A stretch of 64,000 nt of DNA from Apoda limacodes (taxonomy: Eukaryota; Arthropoda; Insecta; Lepidoptera; Limacodidae). Below are positions 53,950-63,664 of this stretch, in pieces. The stretch is from NCBI GenBank assembly GCA_946406115.1, contig OX291545.1, forward strand, positions 15,700,001-15,764,000, given 5' to 3'. A program made the translations under genes and the position numbers. Numbering within the stretch: position 1 is the first letter of the stretch; each line of letters opens with the position of its first letter. The notes under the pieces were generated by a model. It was not told the origin of the DNA, made no database searches, and saw nothing but the letters and a program-made list of their open reading frames with translations.

Positions 53950-55570
53950 TAGAAAGTAGCCGTGTGCCTTATTTCAAACAATTTCTTAGAACACATCCCA
54001 TTGTACTAGCGCTAGAACACACAGGGAGACAACGTCTCTCCTCAGACTTAAGGGTTCGTCAGCGCGTCGTTGAACCGAGCCAGAAGGGCCAAACTAGTAT
54101 CCGGGTGCACCCGCCCAGGGATGCCAACGGTACTCCATATAGGGTCGAACTTGCGACTTGTAAAGCAGCAACCTCTGCCCCAACGTGAAGTACTGCCTCG
54201 CTCTGTTTAGTACACCTAGTTTTTTGGGCGCCAGCTTCACCTTGCCTTGCAAATGATCTTGGACTGAACATCGCTAAAGATGTAAACACCAATGATCCCA
54301 ATGCTCTTGGAGATGGAGAGAGGAGTGTTATGTTAGCATTATGAATGCTCTGCGGTGGTGGCATGTGCGTCGGGTCGCTATTTTCTTTAAAACATGGTTG
54401 AGCGAAGCGATGGCTGATTCATGTGTCATACTTGTGAACGTGTGCCGCCTGTGGAGGCTGGTCTGCTCTTGCAAACTTCTTTGTATTCTTAGTATTCGGT
54501 CATCGGTGTAGGATTTCAACGGTAACTCCTCAATTGTGGGGAAAGTTTTGAAGTAGCTTATGTTCTTTTCCGGGACTCAAAAATATCTACATGCCAAATT
54601 TCATCTTGATCGGTACAGCGGTTCAGCATGAAAAGGTGACAGATTTCCTTTCGCATTTATAATATTTATTATTATATTATATTCATGGATAATATGGATA
54701 GTTTTAAGTATATGTAAGTTTATGTATGTACGTATAATTGTGCAAAAATAAAATTATGATGGCGCTTATGCCACTTGTACTATTAAATATCGGAATACTC
54801 TTAAATAGTTATCTGAATTCCTTACTCGATTGACGATATTTGACGCTTATGCTACATAAAAACAAAAAAAAATGATTGACATGTTTGTCTTTGTTTTTAG
54901 TAGCTTACTTACTTATTTTTATTACCTAATAAGTGTTTCGGTACATATTGTATACTCTTTAGCTAATTAACAAAGTATTGTATTATTACTTTAAATTGAA
55001 CTTCTTGCCAGCTCTTTTTTGGCAGAAATTAACATTGTTTACATTGTATTAACGATTCAAAAGTGATTTTAATAAACTATTTGAATAAATATTTTGTGAT
55101 TTGATTTGATTTGAAAAAGTGAATGCGGTTTTTTTAGCGGTGAACGCGCAGACTTGTGTCTTTGCAGGGTTGAATCGGACCAAGTTTACCCGTCCCCAGT
55201 CAGACCTTGGACAGTGTGGTCTCGATTTCAGACACAAGTTCTCCGCGGTTTTGCCTCCACAACGGAACGAGGGATATTTGCACGACCCGTGTAATAAGAG
55301 TCTCCAGTACTATCATCTGGGTAGCACAGCATCTGTTTTTGATGTCCAACATGTCATTGATATGCAGAAAAAACAGCGTAGGACATAGCACAGAGCCTTG
55401 CGGAACACCAGCATTAATATTCGTGCTATCAGAGCAACTAAGGTTCGTATGCGTCTGCCGGACAAAAAGCTAGCCACCCATTTGCACAAACCCTCGGCCA
55501 CTCCGTAAGATGGCAACTTCAATAGAACGGATCTGCCGCCCGCACGCTCACCCCATATACGAGGTATCAA
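53950..55570 (-). pseudogene. CR1-like LINE ORF2 relic, split by another LINE
   Basis: Read on the minus strand from 55570, the RT region gives 'GRGFVQMG'-type words, the block 'NINAGVPQGSVLCPTLFFLH' (GVPQGSVL at about 55388-55409), a degenerate 'CYPDDST' catalytic box (55309-55326, normally YADD) and 'KVSDWGRVNLVRFNPAKTQV' (about 55150-55200). At 55119 the reading is interrupted. It resumes at 54329 with 'NTPLSISKSIGI', then remnants of a 'SKKLGVLNRAKQYFT' block and on to about 53950. The copy at 56434-56877 reads straight across the break, so 54330-55118 is an insertion. Several frameshifts make the gene dead. The CR1 assignment is from recognised RT words. Confidence 0.8.
54330..55118 (+). 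mobile_element. LINE copy nested inside the CR1-like relic
   Basis: This is the plus-oriented partner of 47307-48090, sharing 'acatggttgagcgaagcgat', 'ctcgattgacgatatttgac' and 'gccagctcttttttggcaga', with a 3' end 'ttgatttgatttg' at 55101-55113. It lies within the minus-strand CR1-like gene. Compared with the intact order at 56570-56650, about 20 target bases are missing at the junction and no target duplication is seen, so insertion came with a small deletion. It is 5'-truncated and carries no recognised coding sequence. Confidence 0.8.
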
Positions 55571-55900
55571 AGAGGGCTGGGGCGCTTCTCACCCCCACTC
55601 ACTCGCAACTGCAACTTCGTAACGAGGAACTCCTCTCCTGGTGTTGACTCACCTTTGGGTTCAAGGCTTACGGCGGTCGAAGGGACGACCCCAAGAGCGA
55701 CAACCCAAGCTACCCCGCGGGGAGCCCTTGAGCGTTGGGCACTTTATGGGCTGAGACTCCTTCAGAGACTCGCCCCAAAAGCCTGGTGGAGCAGTAATGG
55801 CTGCATCATCCAAACTGTAGTAGTCATTCAGAAAAAAATGTCTGCCGCACGCCCCGCCGCGCCGAACCGCGCTTTAATCAAGCGCAAATAAATATTTTAA
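55571..55900 (+). repeat. GC-rich LINE-like fragment
   Basis: 'gggttcaaggcttacggcgg', 'accccaagagcgacaaccca', 'ctaccccgcggggagccctt' and 'gggctgagactccttcagag' form a GC-rich block ending near 'gcgcaaataaatatttt', which has an AATAAA. It resembles degraded retrotransposon coding sequence, possibly of an ORF1. The frame 55655-55891 is open but unrecognised. Confidence 0.4.
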
Positions 55901-56433
55901 ATAGTGTTTTTATTTTTTATTTATTTATATCGTGGATGAAAATGACACAAATTAAAACTTCGTATATTTTACCACTTTATTATCTTTATTATGTGAATTC
56001 TAATGATTCTAATATTATTTTCAAGCATTTGCAGCTTGGAAAAAGGAAATAATCAAAAATCTTAAAATCGCGTGTCCTGATTTGGCACAAATTTATTCAA
56101 TGGGTATATTTATGTGATCTGCGATGGGTTCTATTATTTTTTATTTTTTTTTGGCAATTATTTTATGTACTGACTCTTTATCAGTTTGCAATGGACGAAG
56201 ATGGCACAAAATGGGTTTTTACACTACCCAAGCTATTCTAATTATAATACTGTTATATTTTTTAACTTTTATTTAATTTTGCCTGTTTTAATTTGAAATA
56301 AAAAAAATTGACACAAATCATCAAATTGCTGAAAATGCAAGTGTAAGAAATGACACAAAACGCAATACAGGTTTTATAGGTACACACTGTATCCATATGC
56401 AAAAAATTAGCGACTTTAGAATTTTTGTAACTT
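55901..56433. other. Spacer with recurring 'g(a/g)cacaaa' words
   Basis: 'gacacaaa' or 'ggcacaaa' occurs five times between 55940 and 56360 with irregular spacing. It could be a decayed tandem repeat or chance. Nothing else was recognised. Confidence 0.35.
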
Positions 56434-57000
56434 ATGACCTCAAAATACGCTAACGGTCCCGGACTAAAAAGCGTGGAGAACGTGTCTCAAATCGATACCC
56501 CACTGTCCAAGGTCTCTGACTGGGGACGGGAAAACTTGGTTCAATTCAACCCTACAAAAACACAAGTCTGCACGTTCACCGCTAAGATAACCCCATTCAC
56601 TGTAGTCCCACAATTCCAGAACACTCCCCTCTCCATCTCCAAGAGCATTGGGATCCTTGATGTTAACACCTCCAGCGATGTTCAGTTCCGAGATCATTTG
56701 CAAGAGGAGGTGAAGCTGGCGTCCAAAAAACTTGGTGTACTCAACAGAGCGAAGCAGTACTTCACATCGAGGCAAAGGTTGCTGCTTTACAACCGGTGCG
56801 ATTTTTTGCATCATTTCGAACAATTCCTCAGAACACAACCAATTGTACAAGTGTTAAAACACACACTGATGTGTTGATGTCGGGATCGTCGACAATTCTC
56901 ACAGCCCGTCGTTAAACCGAGTCAAAAGGGCCAAGCTGGTATCCGGATGCACCCGCCCAGAGATGGTAGCAGTACTCCATATGGGCTGGACTTGCGACTT
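56434..57000 (+). pseudogene. CR1-like LINE ORF2 relic, plus strand
   Basis: The frame 56434-56877 reads 'SQIDTPLSKVSDWGRENLVQ', 'FNPTKTQVCTFTAK', 'FQNTPLSISKSIGILDVN' and 'KLASKKLGVLNRAKQYFTSR'. This is the region after the YADD box of the same family as the relic at 53950-55570, here in the opposite orientation and without the nested insert. The beginning is missing. Around 56795 the sequence jumps to 'HHFEQFLRTQPIVQVLKHT'. That block is the reverse complement of sequence that lies further along the same element at 53.97 kb, so the copy also carries an internal inversion or chimeric joint. A short 'ttgatgtccaacatgtcact' at 57008-57027 is again a minus-strand RT word. Confidence 0.75.
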
Positions 57001-57027
57001 GTGATGTTTTTGATGTCCAACATGTCA

Positions 57028-57105
57028 CTGCCTCTCTCTCTCTTTCTCTCCGTCTCTCTCTGTAAGTATAATAAATCTCTGTCTCTCTATCTGTGTCTCA
57101 ATATA
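57028..57105. repeat. CT-rich simple repeat
   Basis: The sequence consists of 'ctctctctctttctctccg' and 'tctctgtctctctatctgtg' runs, which may have grown from the end of the LINE fragment. Confidence 0.85.
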
Positions 57106-57654
57106 ATAAATTAATAAATAAACTAATAAGTTCCATTAAAATTGCGGTTCCATAGTTTGTAGAGCACATTAAAATTCGTCGAGCACATTAAAATTTACCT
57201 CTAGATAGAGCCCATTACAGAATTTATAAAGAATTAAAAAAGCCCTTACCTGTTCTATTTTTTTTAATAATATCAACGCCCATTTTTTAAACTAAATTAT
57301 GCAAAAACGTTCATGCTTATTTTGTATTAACATTAACATTTTTATTGAATGCTGAAAATAGTAAATTATTTTATCAAAAGAAGCTTATTTCCAGCACTGT
57401 TACCGGAATGAAAATAAAGAAACGCCTACGCCTTCGCCTGAATACGGCCCTAGTTAAATTTTTCTTACAAATAAGTTAGAAAGACATAGTAAGCAATTTA
57501 TCTTTAGTACCTTAAGGATATACCTACCTAAGCTAGCCAGCGGATTTATTTTGATAATGATGAGCCAATGTTTGTTTACCTTATGACTTATGAGGGGTTC
57601 TGTTATCATAGGCACAACTAGAAGTCAAAATAAACTATTTTTATGAAATATGTA
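57106..57654. other. Spacer, nothing recognised
   Basis: A doublet 'gagcacattaaaatt' lies at about 57162-57202. Otherwise AT-rich DNA. Confidence 0.45.
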
Positions 57655-57722
57655 ACTAATAATAGGCCACTTAAAATCAGCCAGGCCGTAAGATTGTTCG
57701 CCACCTTGGTAGTATAACACAG
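57655..57722 (+). repeat. LINE 3' tail scrap, plus orientation
   Basis: 'aggccgtaagattgttcgcc' and 'accttggtagtataac' are the reverse complement of the 'taccactaaggtggcaaac' family and are strongly decayed. The poly(A) is lost. Confidence 0.5.
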
Positions 57723-58382
57723 TCCTAGGTGGAATCAGGTGTTAGGTGAAAGATACATTGGTAGTTAACAAATTTCCCATTCGTATATTAACCTATAAAT
57801 AAATGCTGAATACGAGACAGTAAACGGGTTTCGTGGGAAGGAACCCATCGTGTATTTGCAATGTCCATGTTGAATTTTAAATGTCAATGTAATATTGTTG
57901 GAATTGCTCAATATTCGTCCATGTTGGTTTCTAATAAAGTGTGTCTTTCATACGTGTATAAATGTGTCTTTCCATGTATGTATATTTTACAATGTATCTT
58001 AATTATAATAAGAGAGCTCAGTGGTAGCGAAAATAAAATAACTTATAACAGAAACCTAAAAATTATACCTAAATTACCTTATTAAAAAACATGTCCTTTG
58101 TTTGTCCTACGATCACTGAACTTGTTTAACGTTAGGTCTGAGCTATATATACCTAAACACAATATAAGCATGAAATTTACGCAATTAATTAATTATATTA
58201 TATTTTTCTCAAAAATAAAATGTTACTTTTTACTTCTACGTTTCAGTCAGGACAGTCCATTTCAAAAGTATTAGTTTGTACCTTATTTAGAGATAAAATT
58301 TCGTATTTGCTGTCTGTAACAGTTTTCAGACTTTTCAAGTATAAACCTTCACACGAACAATATAAAATATTTTGATAAAATT
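57723..58382. other. AT-rich spacer, nothing recognised
   Basis: The frame at 57861-58085 shows no motif. Confidence 0.5.
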
Positions 58383-58680
58383 CTGCATATTATAAATTCG
58401 AAAGTTTGTTTGTCTTTCCTTCACGTCACAATGGAGCAAATTTAGCACAGGGATAGTTAAAAAGACGGAGAAGAACATAGTCACTTTTTATACCGGAACA
58501 TTCATTAAATAGTTCCCTCAGCAATAACTATAAGAAATTCCTACATGGACGGACCATAGATAAAGATAAAGCTTGCAATAGCAATCTTCCTTTAGAATCA
58601 AGGAGTTGCCGGAGAAATCCCACGATGGCGACCAAATTAATCGCAGCCAGAGCAGCGAGCAAAAGCTAGTATGTCACTAA
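58383..58680 (+). repeat. 'ttataaattcgaaagtttg' repeat, near complete
   Basis: It begins 'tattataaattcgaaagttt', continues through 'ctttccttcacgtcacaatg', 'tttttataccggaacattca' and 'tgccggagaaatcccacgat', and ends 'gagcaaaagctagtatg'. Both ends are typical of a widespread butterfly/moth repeat. Non-coding. Confidence 0.6.
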
Positions 58681-59229
58681 ATAAATCGAAAAACTTGATT
58701 ATTAGTATCACCATTTTTAAATAATATACATATTATATTCTTATTATAAGTTCAGACTTTACCTGCTCTTAAATAAATAAAAGGTTATATGTGCCTCTTG
58801 CTATAATTTATCAATGCCTAAATGAGAAGTACACTTGCGAAGAAAGAAGTATGTAATTAAGAAGATGAAACACAGCCTTCTTTGTCAACGTGCGGTCCCT
58901 AAAAACAAAGTTAATTAAAGAACTGCTGTAGAATACGTAATTTCGTAACGAGCTGCCATGTTTTCGCCTCACTGTTCTCAAGACCGTCATCTCCATTCTA
59001 AAACAGCTACCATTTTTCTAAATATTTCTTTAGCGAAAAATAACACAATATTTTTGAACCATGGTTAAGGTACAGAACAGAAATATGTGCATTAAAATGT
59101 TATTAATAGTGAGTCCAGTACCTAGGTTCAGTAACACAAGCACTGTAATAGAAAATTCCAATTCATCCATCGGTAAATTAGGTGGGTTGACTTACAATCC
59201 CAATATGCTAAATCTTTGCCTCAATCTCA
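58681..59229. other. Spacer, nothing recognised
   Basis: AT-rich, with no clear repeat. Confidence 0.45.
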
Positions 59230-59800
59230 AATTTGAAAGACGTAAGCGCTTTACCACTGACTATGCTGGATGCAGTAAGGCCATGCCGGAAATCTTCATA
59301 ACACAGCGGGATATCTGGTGGGCATTGCTTCCTCAGGACGTTCATAAGTCGAGTGGGCCAGACGGTATACCAGCAGTGGTGCTTAATCATTGTGCTCTTG
59401 AATTGTGTGCCTCTGTAACGCCCCCCGTATATTAAAAGTATACGTCTAGGAAGGCCTCAACCTCACTCACTTAAAGAGTGAGAAAAAATAAGTAAATAAA
59501 TATTTAATAATGATGTAGATAATTATCTTATTTGTTTACTATTTATTACTCTTAGAGCTTAAATTCTTGGTCCAGGCGTCTTCAGGTAATCGAGGAACAT
59601 ACATAAAAAAAGATTCCGATAAACTGAGAGCCTCCTCCTTATTTTAAGTCGGTTAAAAAGGACGATAGAGTTTAATCCATCGAACTAAAGGCCAATCGTT
59701 ATTAAGTCTCTCCTCTTCAAGGTAATGGAGCATGCGATCAATACACAGCTTCTAAGATACCAAGATAAACACCACCTAGTCAGCGACCGTCATATGTATA
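59230..59800 (+). pseudogene. LINE reverse transcriptase N-terminal relic, interrupted
   Basis: The plus frame contains 'ITQRDIWWALLPQDVHKSSG' and 'PDGIPAVVLNHCALEL' (about 59300-59410), the start of the non-LTR RT domain. After an unrelated stretch (about 59425-59670), it resumes in 'SLLFKVMEHAINTQLLRYQ' and 'HHLVSDRHM' (about 59707-59795), which normally lies some 50 residues further on. The insert includes 'cctccttattttaagtcggt', the reverse of the repeat end at 28.56 kb, so a repeat landed inside the relic. The gene is dead. The wording fits the CR1/Jockey group. Confidence 0.7.
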
Positions 59801-59802
59801 AT

Positions 59803-59935
59803 ATGATGTCTAAGGACTACAATATGGGGTTGTTCAAGAAGGAAGTTATTAGATTTTTAAGGGTCGGCAACGCGGGAGCGATGCTCTTGTATGCGTCCAC
59901 AGGCTGCTGTGACCGCTTACCATCAGGATCATAAA
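59803..59935 (+). repeat. LINE 3' tail, plus orientation
   Basis: 'gactacaatatggggttgtt', 'gggtcggcaacgcgggagcg' and 'gtgaccgcttaccatcagga' are the reverse complement of the tails at 18.8 and 53.7 kb. The part with the poly(A) is missing. Confidence 0.65.
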
Positions 59936-60345
59936 GTCAAAAATTATTAATTTTTAAAAACAATCTGGAAACTGATGATACAACGGTAAAATTACATTTG
60001 AATATGAACAAGACTAATATATATGATATTCTTTGCAACCTGCTAACAATGTTACTTAGGTCTATAGTAAAATCAAGCTTCTAAGTCAACGCAATCAACA
60101 AACACGGCCGTTTGCATGTTTTGGTACTCATAAATAAATCGCGAGAGTAAATCAATTAAAGGTAAAGAAAATATTGAACTAGAGATAAGACTTTCGTATA
60201 AATGTAAACCATCTGTTTTATTCGTTCCTTATATATTTGTACCTTTACATATTTTGATAATTTTATGTCTTATTCCAGTGGAGTGTTACTTACTATCAAT
60301 CAATAAAAATATTTTGTTTTTGGTAGTTGCCTTCGGATATTGATT
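59936..60345. other. AT-rich spacer, nothing recognised
   Basis: No gene or repeat was seen. Confidence 0.5.
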
Positions 60346-60490
60346 TCACCTTGCGTCCTGAGTGACGGAGGTTCTAGCCCTGCTTGTACCTATGAGTCTT
60401 TTTTTTTAATTTCTCAAGTACATTGATTATTCACACCACTGGCTTTTTAACGTAGGTCTGTGTTTACAGACGTTATGAATTTGACTTTAG
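60346..60490 (+). mobile_element. Decayed tRNA-type SINE (family of 3.3 kb)
   Basis: 'acggaggttctagccctgct' holds a box B with one change. It is followed by 'tgtacctatgagtc', 'atttctcaagtacattgatt' and 'cacaccactggctttttaac'. These line up with 3310-3400. Box A is not convincing. Confidence 0.55.
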
Positions 60491-60577
60491 CTCCATCATT
60501 AGTTAGTACTGAATATTGGATTTAGTCCTTATTAGTTTGCACGCTTAGATTTCCTAGACACGGAAAATATAACGGCA

Positions 60578-60835
60578 TCGATGGTGTCCTAGTGGTTTCA
60601 GTCATTGCCTCGCGTGCTGAAAGGCTGATATTCAAGCCTGGCGAGTATCTATGAGCTAATTTCTACATGACTTAAAAAAATGTTTGTTGCAATGATGATT
60701 GTTCGTTGGCTTTTTGATGAAGGAATGCAGGTCGCATACGTCGAAAAGGCCTATGTAAAGTCCACAATCCACACTGGGCCCGCGTGATGGACTATTATAG
60801 CCCAAATAGCCCCTAAGGCAAGGATAGGCCATGGG
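60578..60835 (+). mobile_element. tRNA-derived SINE, second family
   Basis: 'atggtgtcctagtggtttca' (60581-60600) resembles a tRNA 5' part with box A, and 'ctgatattcaagcctgg' (60625-60641) a decayed box B. The body includes 'caatccacactgggcccgcg' and 'gtgatggactattatagccc', a block often seen at the 3' side of lepidopteran SINEs. The end is near 'ggccatggggtagaaagata'. Confidence 0.6.
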
Positions 60836-62032
60836 GTAGAAAGATAGATAGAACTTGGGACATATGAAGGTAAGGATGTAAGAAAGGAAGGTAAATATAT
60901 GTTAAATGTTTTCATCAAACAATATAATCAATAACAGTTATGTTTTATTTAAAGTTTAGTAAATTTCATTAGTGTATATTATGTTCAACGAGCACTTAAC
61001 TAACTATTAACTAAGGGCAGGCAGTGGATATAAATGTAGGATCGTTAGTATTCTCAATGAATTAAAGGACTTAATGACCGTTGTGTAACAAATGTAAACA
61101 ATTCTGTACCAACTTGTTTAGAAGAGGGTGATTTATCCCGGTCTCGGTTAAATGGTGCGTCACTTTGGTAAAATACGACACGGAGCAAATATGTACTTTA
61201 CTGCACTTTGTGAGAAAAGTTCTTTCGTGTGGAAAGTGCTGCAACAATGTTATCTGAAAGCTACGATAATTTACCCGCCTAATCGGGAGACCCAAAGTAA
61301 TACAGACACTTAAGTATTATTTCGGTCAGTCACCGTCTACCGTTGGAATTACGAAGTTGTTTTCATCCTAAAATAAAATTTTAATTGTTCATAGGAAAAA
61401 AGAAAAAAAAGTAAGATTATTAAAATTATTGATAATTGTTTTTAACCCAAGGAACTGTTAGGTACTAAGATGTCTTTTTAATACGCGTATATGTATGTGT
61501 ATTACCATTAACAGTAAATTGATTGCAATAATTGTAGTTTTTGAAACTGTTGCATAATAAGGGGTTTTAAACACGAGTCTTTAATAGTATCACACGACTA
61601 TTTTAATACCTAGGCATGTGCAGTTTCATATACTACTTTATCTTCTTTCATACATTGGGATTCAAATAAAAGATCTAAGAGTAATAAATAGTTATCGAAA
61701 ACGATGTAGCCTTTTTTGCATTTTCCATGCCATAAAGTCGTTATAGCATTTATCATATTTTTTTTCTGACTTTCCAGGTAATTATGAGAATAAGATGATT
61801 ATGAGTCATTTCTTTCGCCACATCTAAAATATGGGGCGGAGTAAAATTTTCTACTATCGGACTTTTTTTAGCAGAAAAAAACCCACGAAATTCAGAACAA
61901 CAAAACGTATGAATGGCGTCTAAACCCTGCACATCACCGCGCATGGGCGCCCATAAAAAAAAAGAACAGTGGCACTCAGGAAATGCCGCGGTAAAGTTAT
62001 TGCATAGTATTTTTTATCAACTTATGCAATTA
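60836..62032. other. AT-rich spacer, nothing recognised
   Basis: The frames at 61071-61295 and 61753-61944 (minus) carry no motif. No repeat is shared with the rest of the window. Confidence 0.5.
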
Positions 62033-62116
62033 GATTTTTTTTTTCTTTATTTATGCAGTTCTCTGTTTAATATAAGGTTTTCTTTGATCAGAGAACTGCA
62101 TAAATAAAAAAAAATC
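62033..62116. repeat. Perfect 20-bp hairpin with 23-nt loop
   Basis: 'tttatttatgcagttctctg' at 62046-62065 is matched exactly in reverse complement by 62089-62108, and the A/T-rich outer parts extend the stem to about 28 pairs with a bulge. The size is within the range of a small fold-back element or a precursor-microRNA-like hairpin. Confidence 0.9.
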
Positions 62117-62247
62117 GAATGGTGATCGATAAGAAAACAAATTTTTTTCTTCTATTGAATAAATGAGAAGTTAATATCGTTTAACATATTTTTATTATTT
62201 TACAATGTAGTTTATTCAGGAATTTCTATCATTGAAAATAAAGGTTT

Positions 62248-62703
62248 ATGGTAACTGAAATAAGAAACATAAGTTTGAGACTTGATATCCTCGAAATATC
62301 TGGAAAATACCGCCTCAATGGTGGTCCCATATTTTGTTGTGAATTCTTGTGGATCATTATTCATTTTCAAATTCAATTTTTCGAAAAAAAAGTTGTCAAC
62401 CGCTCTGATTTTTTAATTAGCGAAGTTGATCTTGAAATCGGTAGCCAAGAGAACGTCGCGGGCTCGAACTCACTCGTGGACGCGGCCAAAAAGCACGCTG
62501 TCTCACCTAGCATCGTGTCTAAAAGAGATAGAATCAGTTATGAGCAGTTAGCAGCTTTGTATATTTTTACGCAATATCCTACCTATATTAGCTATATAAG
62601 CTATAGTAAATGTAATATATTACTATGCCACTACTACTATGGAACTGGCTCTCTATCCTATCATACGTCTCTAACTCCTCTCACTTTACACTATTTTCTT
62701 TGA
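62248..62703 (+). other. 151-codon open frame, unassigned
   Basis: The middle of the frame ('EVDLEIGSQENVAGSNSLVD' then 'AAKKHAVSPSIVSKRD') is less AT-driven than its ends. The C-terminal third is low-complexity Y/S/L. On the minus strand the same middle contains 'gagttcgagcccgcga', which looks like a tRNA box B, so the stretch may be a SINE piece and not a gene. No promoter or splice signal was found. Confidence 0.2.
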
Positions 62704-62732
62704 CACAACCTAACATAATAAAAAAAGATTAT

Positions 62733-63240
62733 AAACTAGCTGACCCCGCGAACGTTGTTTCTCACCGCACATTGTGAAGAGATTGTACTAATTCAGAAAC
62801 CTTGCCCGGTGCCTATGTGCATACCAACTTAGACCATGTCCGACTCGAACTAGACCCTGTCCGACTCGCACTTGACCCCTTTTTTGTTTCTCAGAAACCT
62901 TCCCCGGCGTGTGAATAACAACTTACCAAAATTTCATTAAAATCGGTTTACCGTTATTGCGCGAGTCCGACTCGCACTTGACCGTTTTTTTCTTTCATAA
63001 AAACCTTGCCCTAACACTAACAAACACAACAGAAAAAGAAGAAGCGAAATCGGTCTAGCTGTTCACGCGTAATGGCGTGACCAAGAGTCCGACTCACACT
63101 TGACCCTTTTTCTAACCTTTTGAACCTTGCCTTAACAATAACAATAACAAACGCAACAAAAAAAGAATTATCCAAATCGGTCCAGCCGTTCTCGAGTTTT
63201 ATCCAGACTAACGAACAGCATTTGATTTTTATATAAATAC
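62733..63240. repeat. 'ctagctgacc...tccgactcgcacttgacc' repeat, amplified
   Basis: It starts 'actagctgaccccgcgaacg' and 'ttctcaccgcacattgtgaa', shared with 29330-29400. The phrase 'gtccgactcgcacttgacc' or a close variant occurs four times (about 62837, 62865, 62963, 63085), most followed by T/C tracts and 'aaccttgcc'. It ends in 'atccaaatcggtccagccgt'. This is partial internal amplification of a common lepidopteran repeat. Confidence 0.6.
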
Positions 63241-63655
63241 ATAATAATGTTTGTTTATTTACTTTTTTGACGTAGCATATTTGACATCTCAATCTGTCAT
63301 AGAATTAAAATCCCATATCCAACCTCCCTGTACTCTACTCATAATCGCCATATACTAAAAAAACACCGTGCCGAAGTCTGCCGAACTGAAACGACGTTAG
63401 ACGATTGTTAGGTTTTTTTCGTTACGGAATTTCTTGATTAGGTCTTTAAGGTTAGATTGTATCGTATTGATTGGATTATAACATTATTTAATTAGAAATG
63501 TTATAATATGTTTCTATTTTTAAATTTTGGTATTGTGTTTGTAAAGTTTGCCAATATGTACTTGTTTTGAAGTTTATAATTCGAATTTTACGATATAAAA
63601 GTAGATAAACACTTTTTTGTTACTGTTTTTTGACTTTAAAATAGTTAAAAATATT
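63241..63655. other. AT-rich spacer, nothing recognised
   Basis: No feature was seen. Confidence 0.5.
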
Positions 63656-63664
63656 ATTTTGCAT

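Noticed and set aside
56464..56850. 128-codon open frame on the minus strand
   Set aside because: It overlaps the plus-strand CR1-like frame, which shows clear reverse transcriptase words. The minus frame is a shadow over most of its length.
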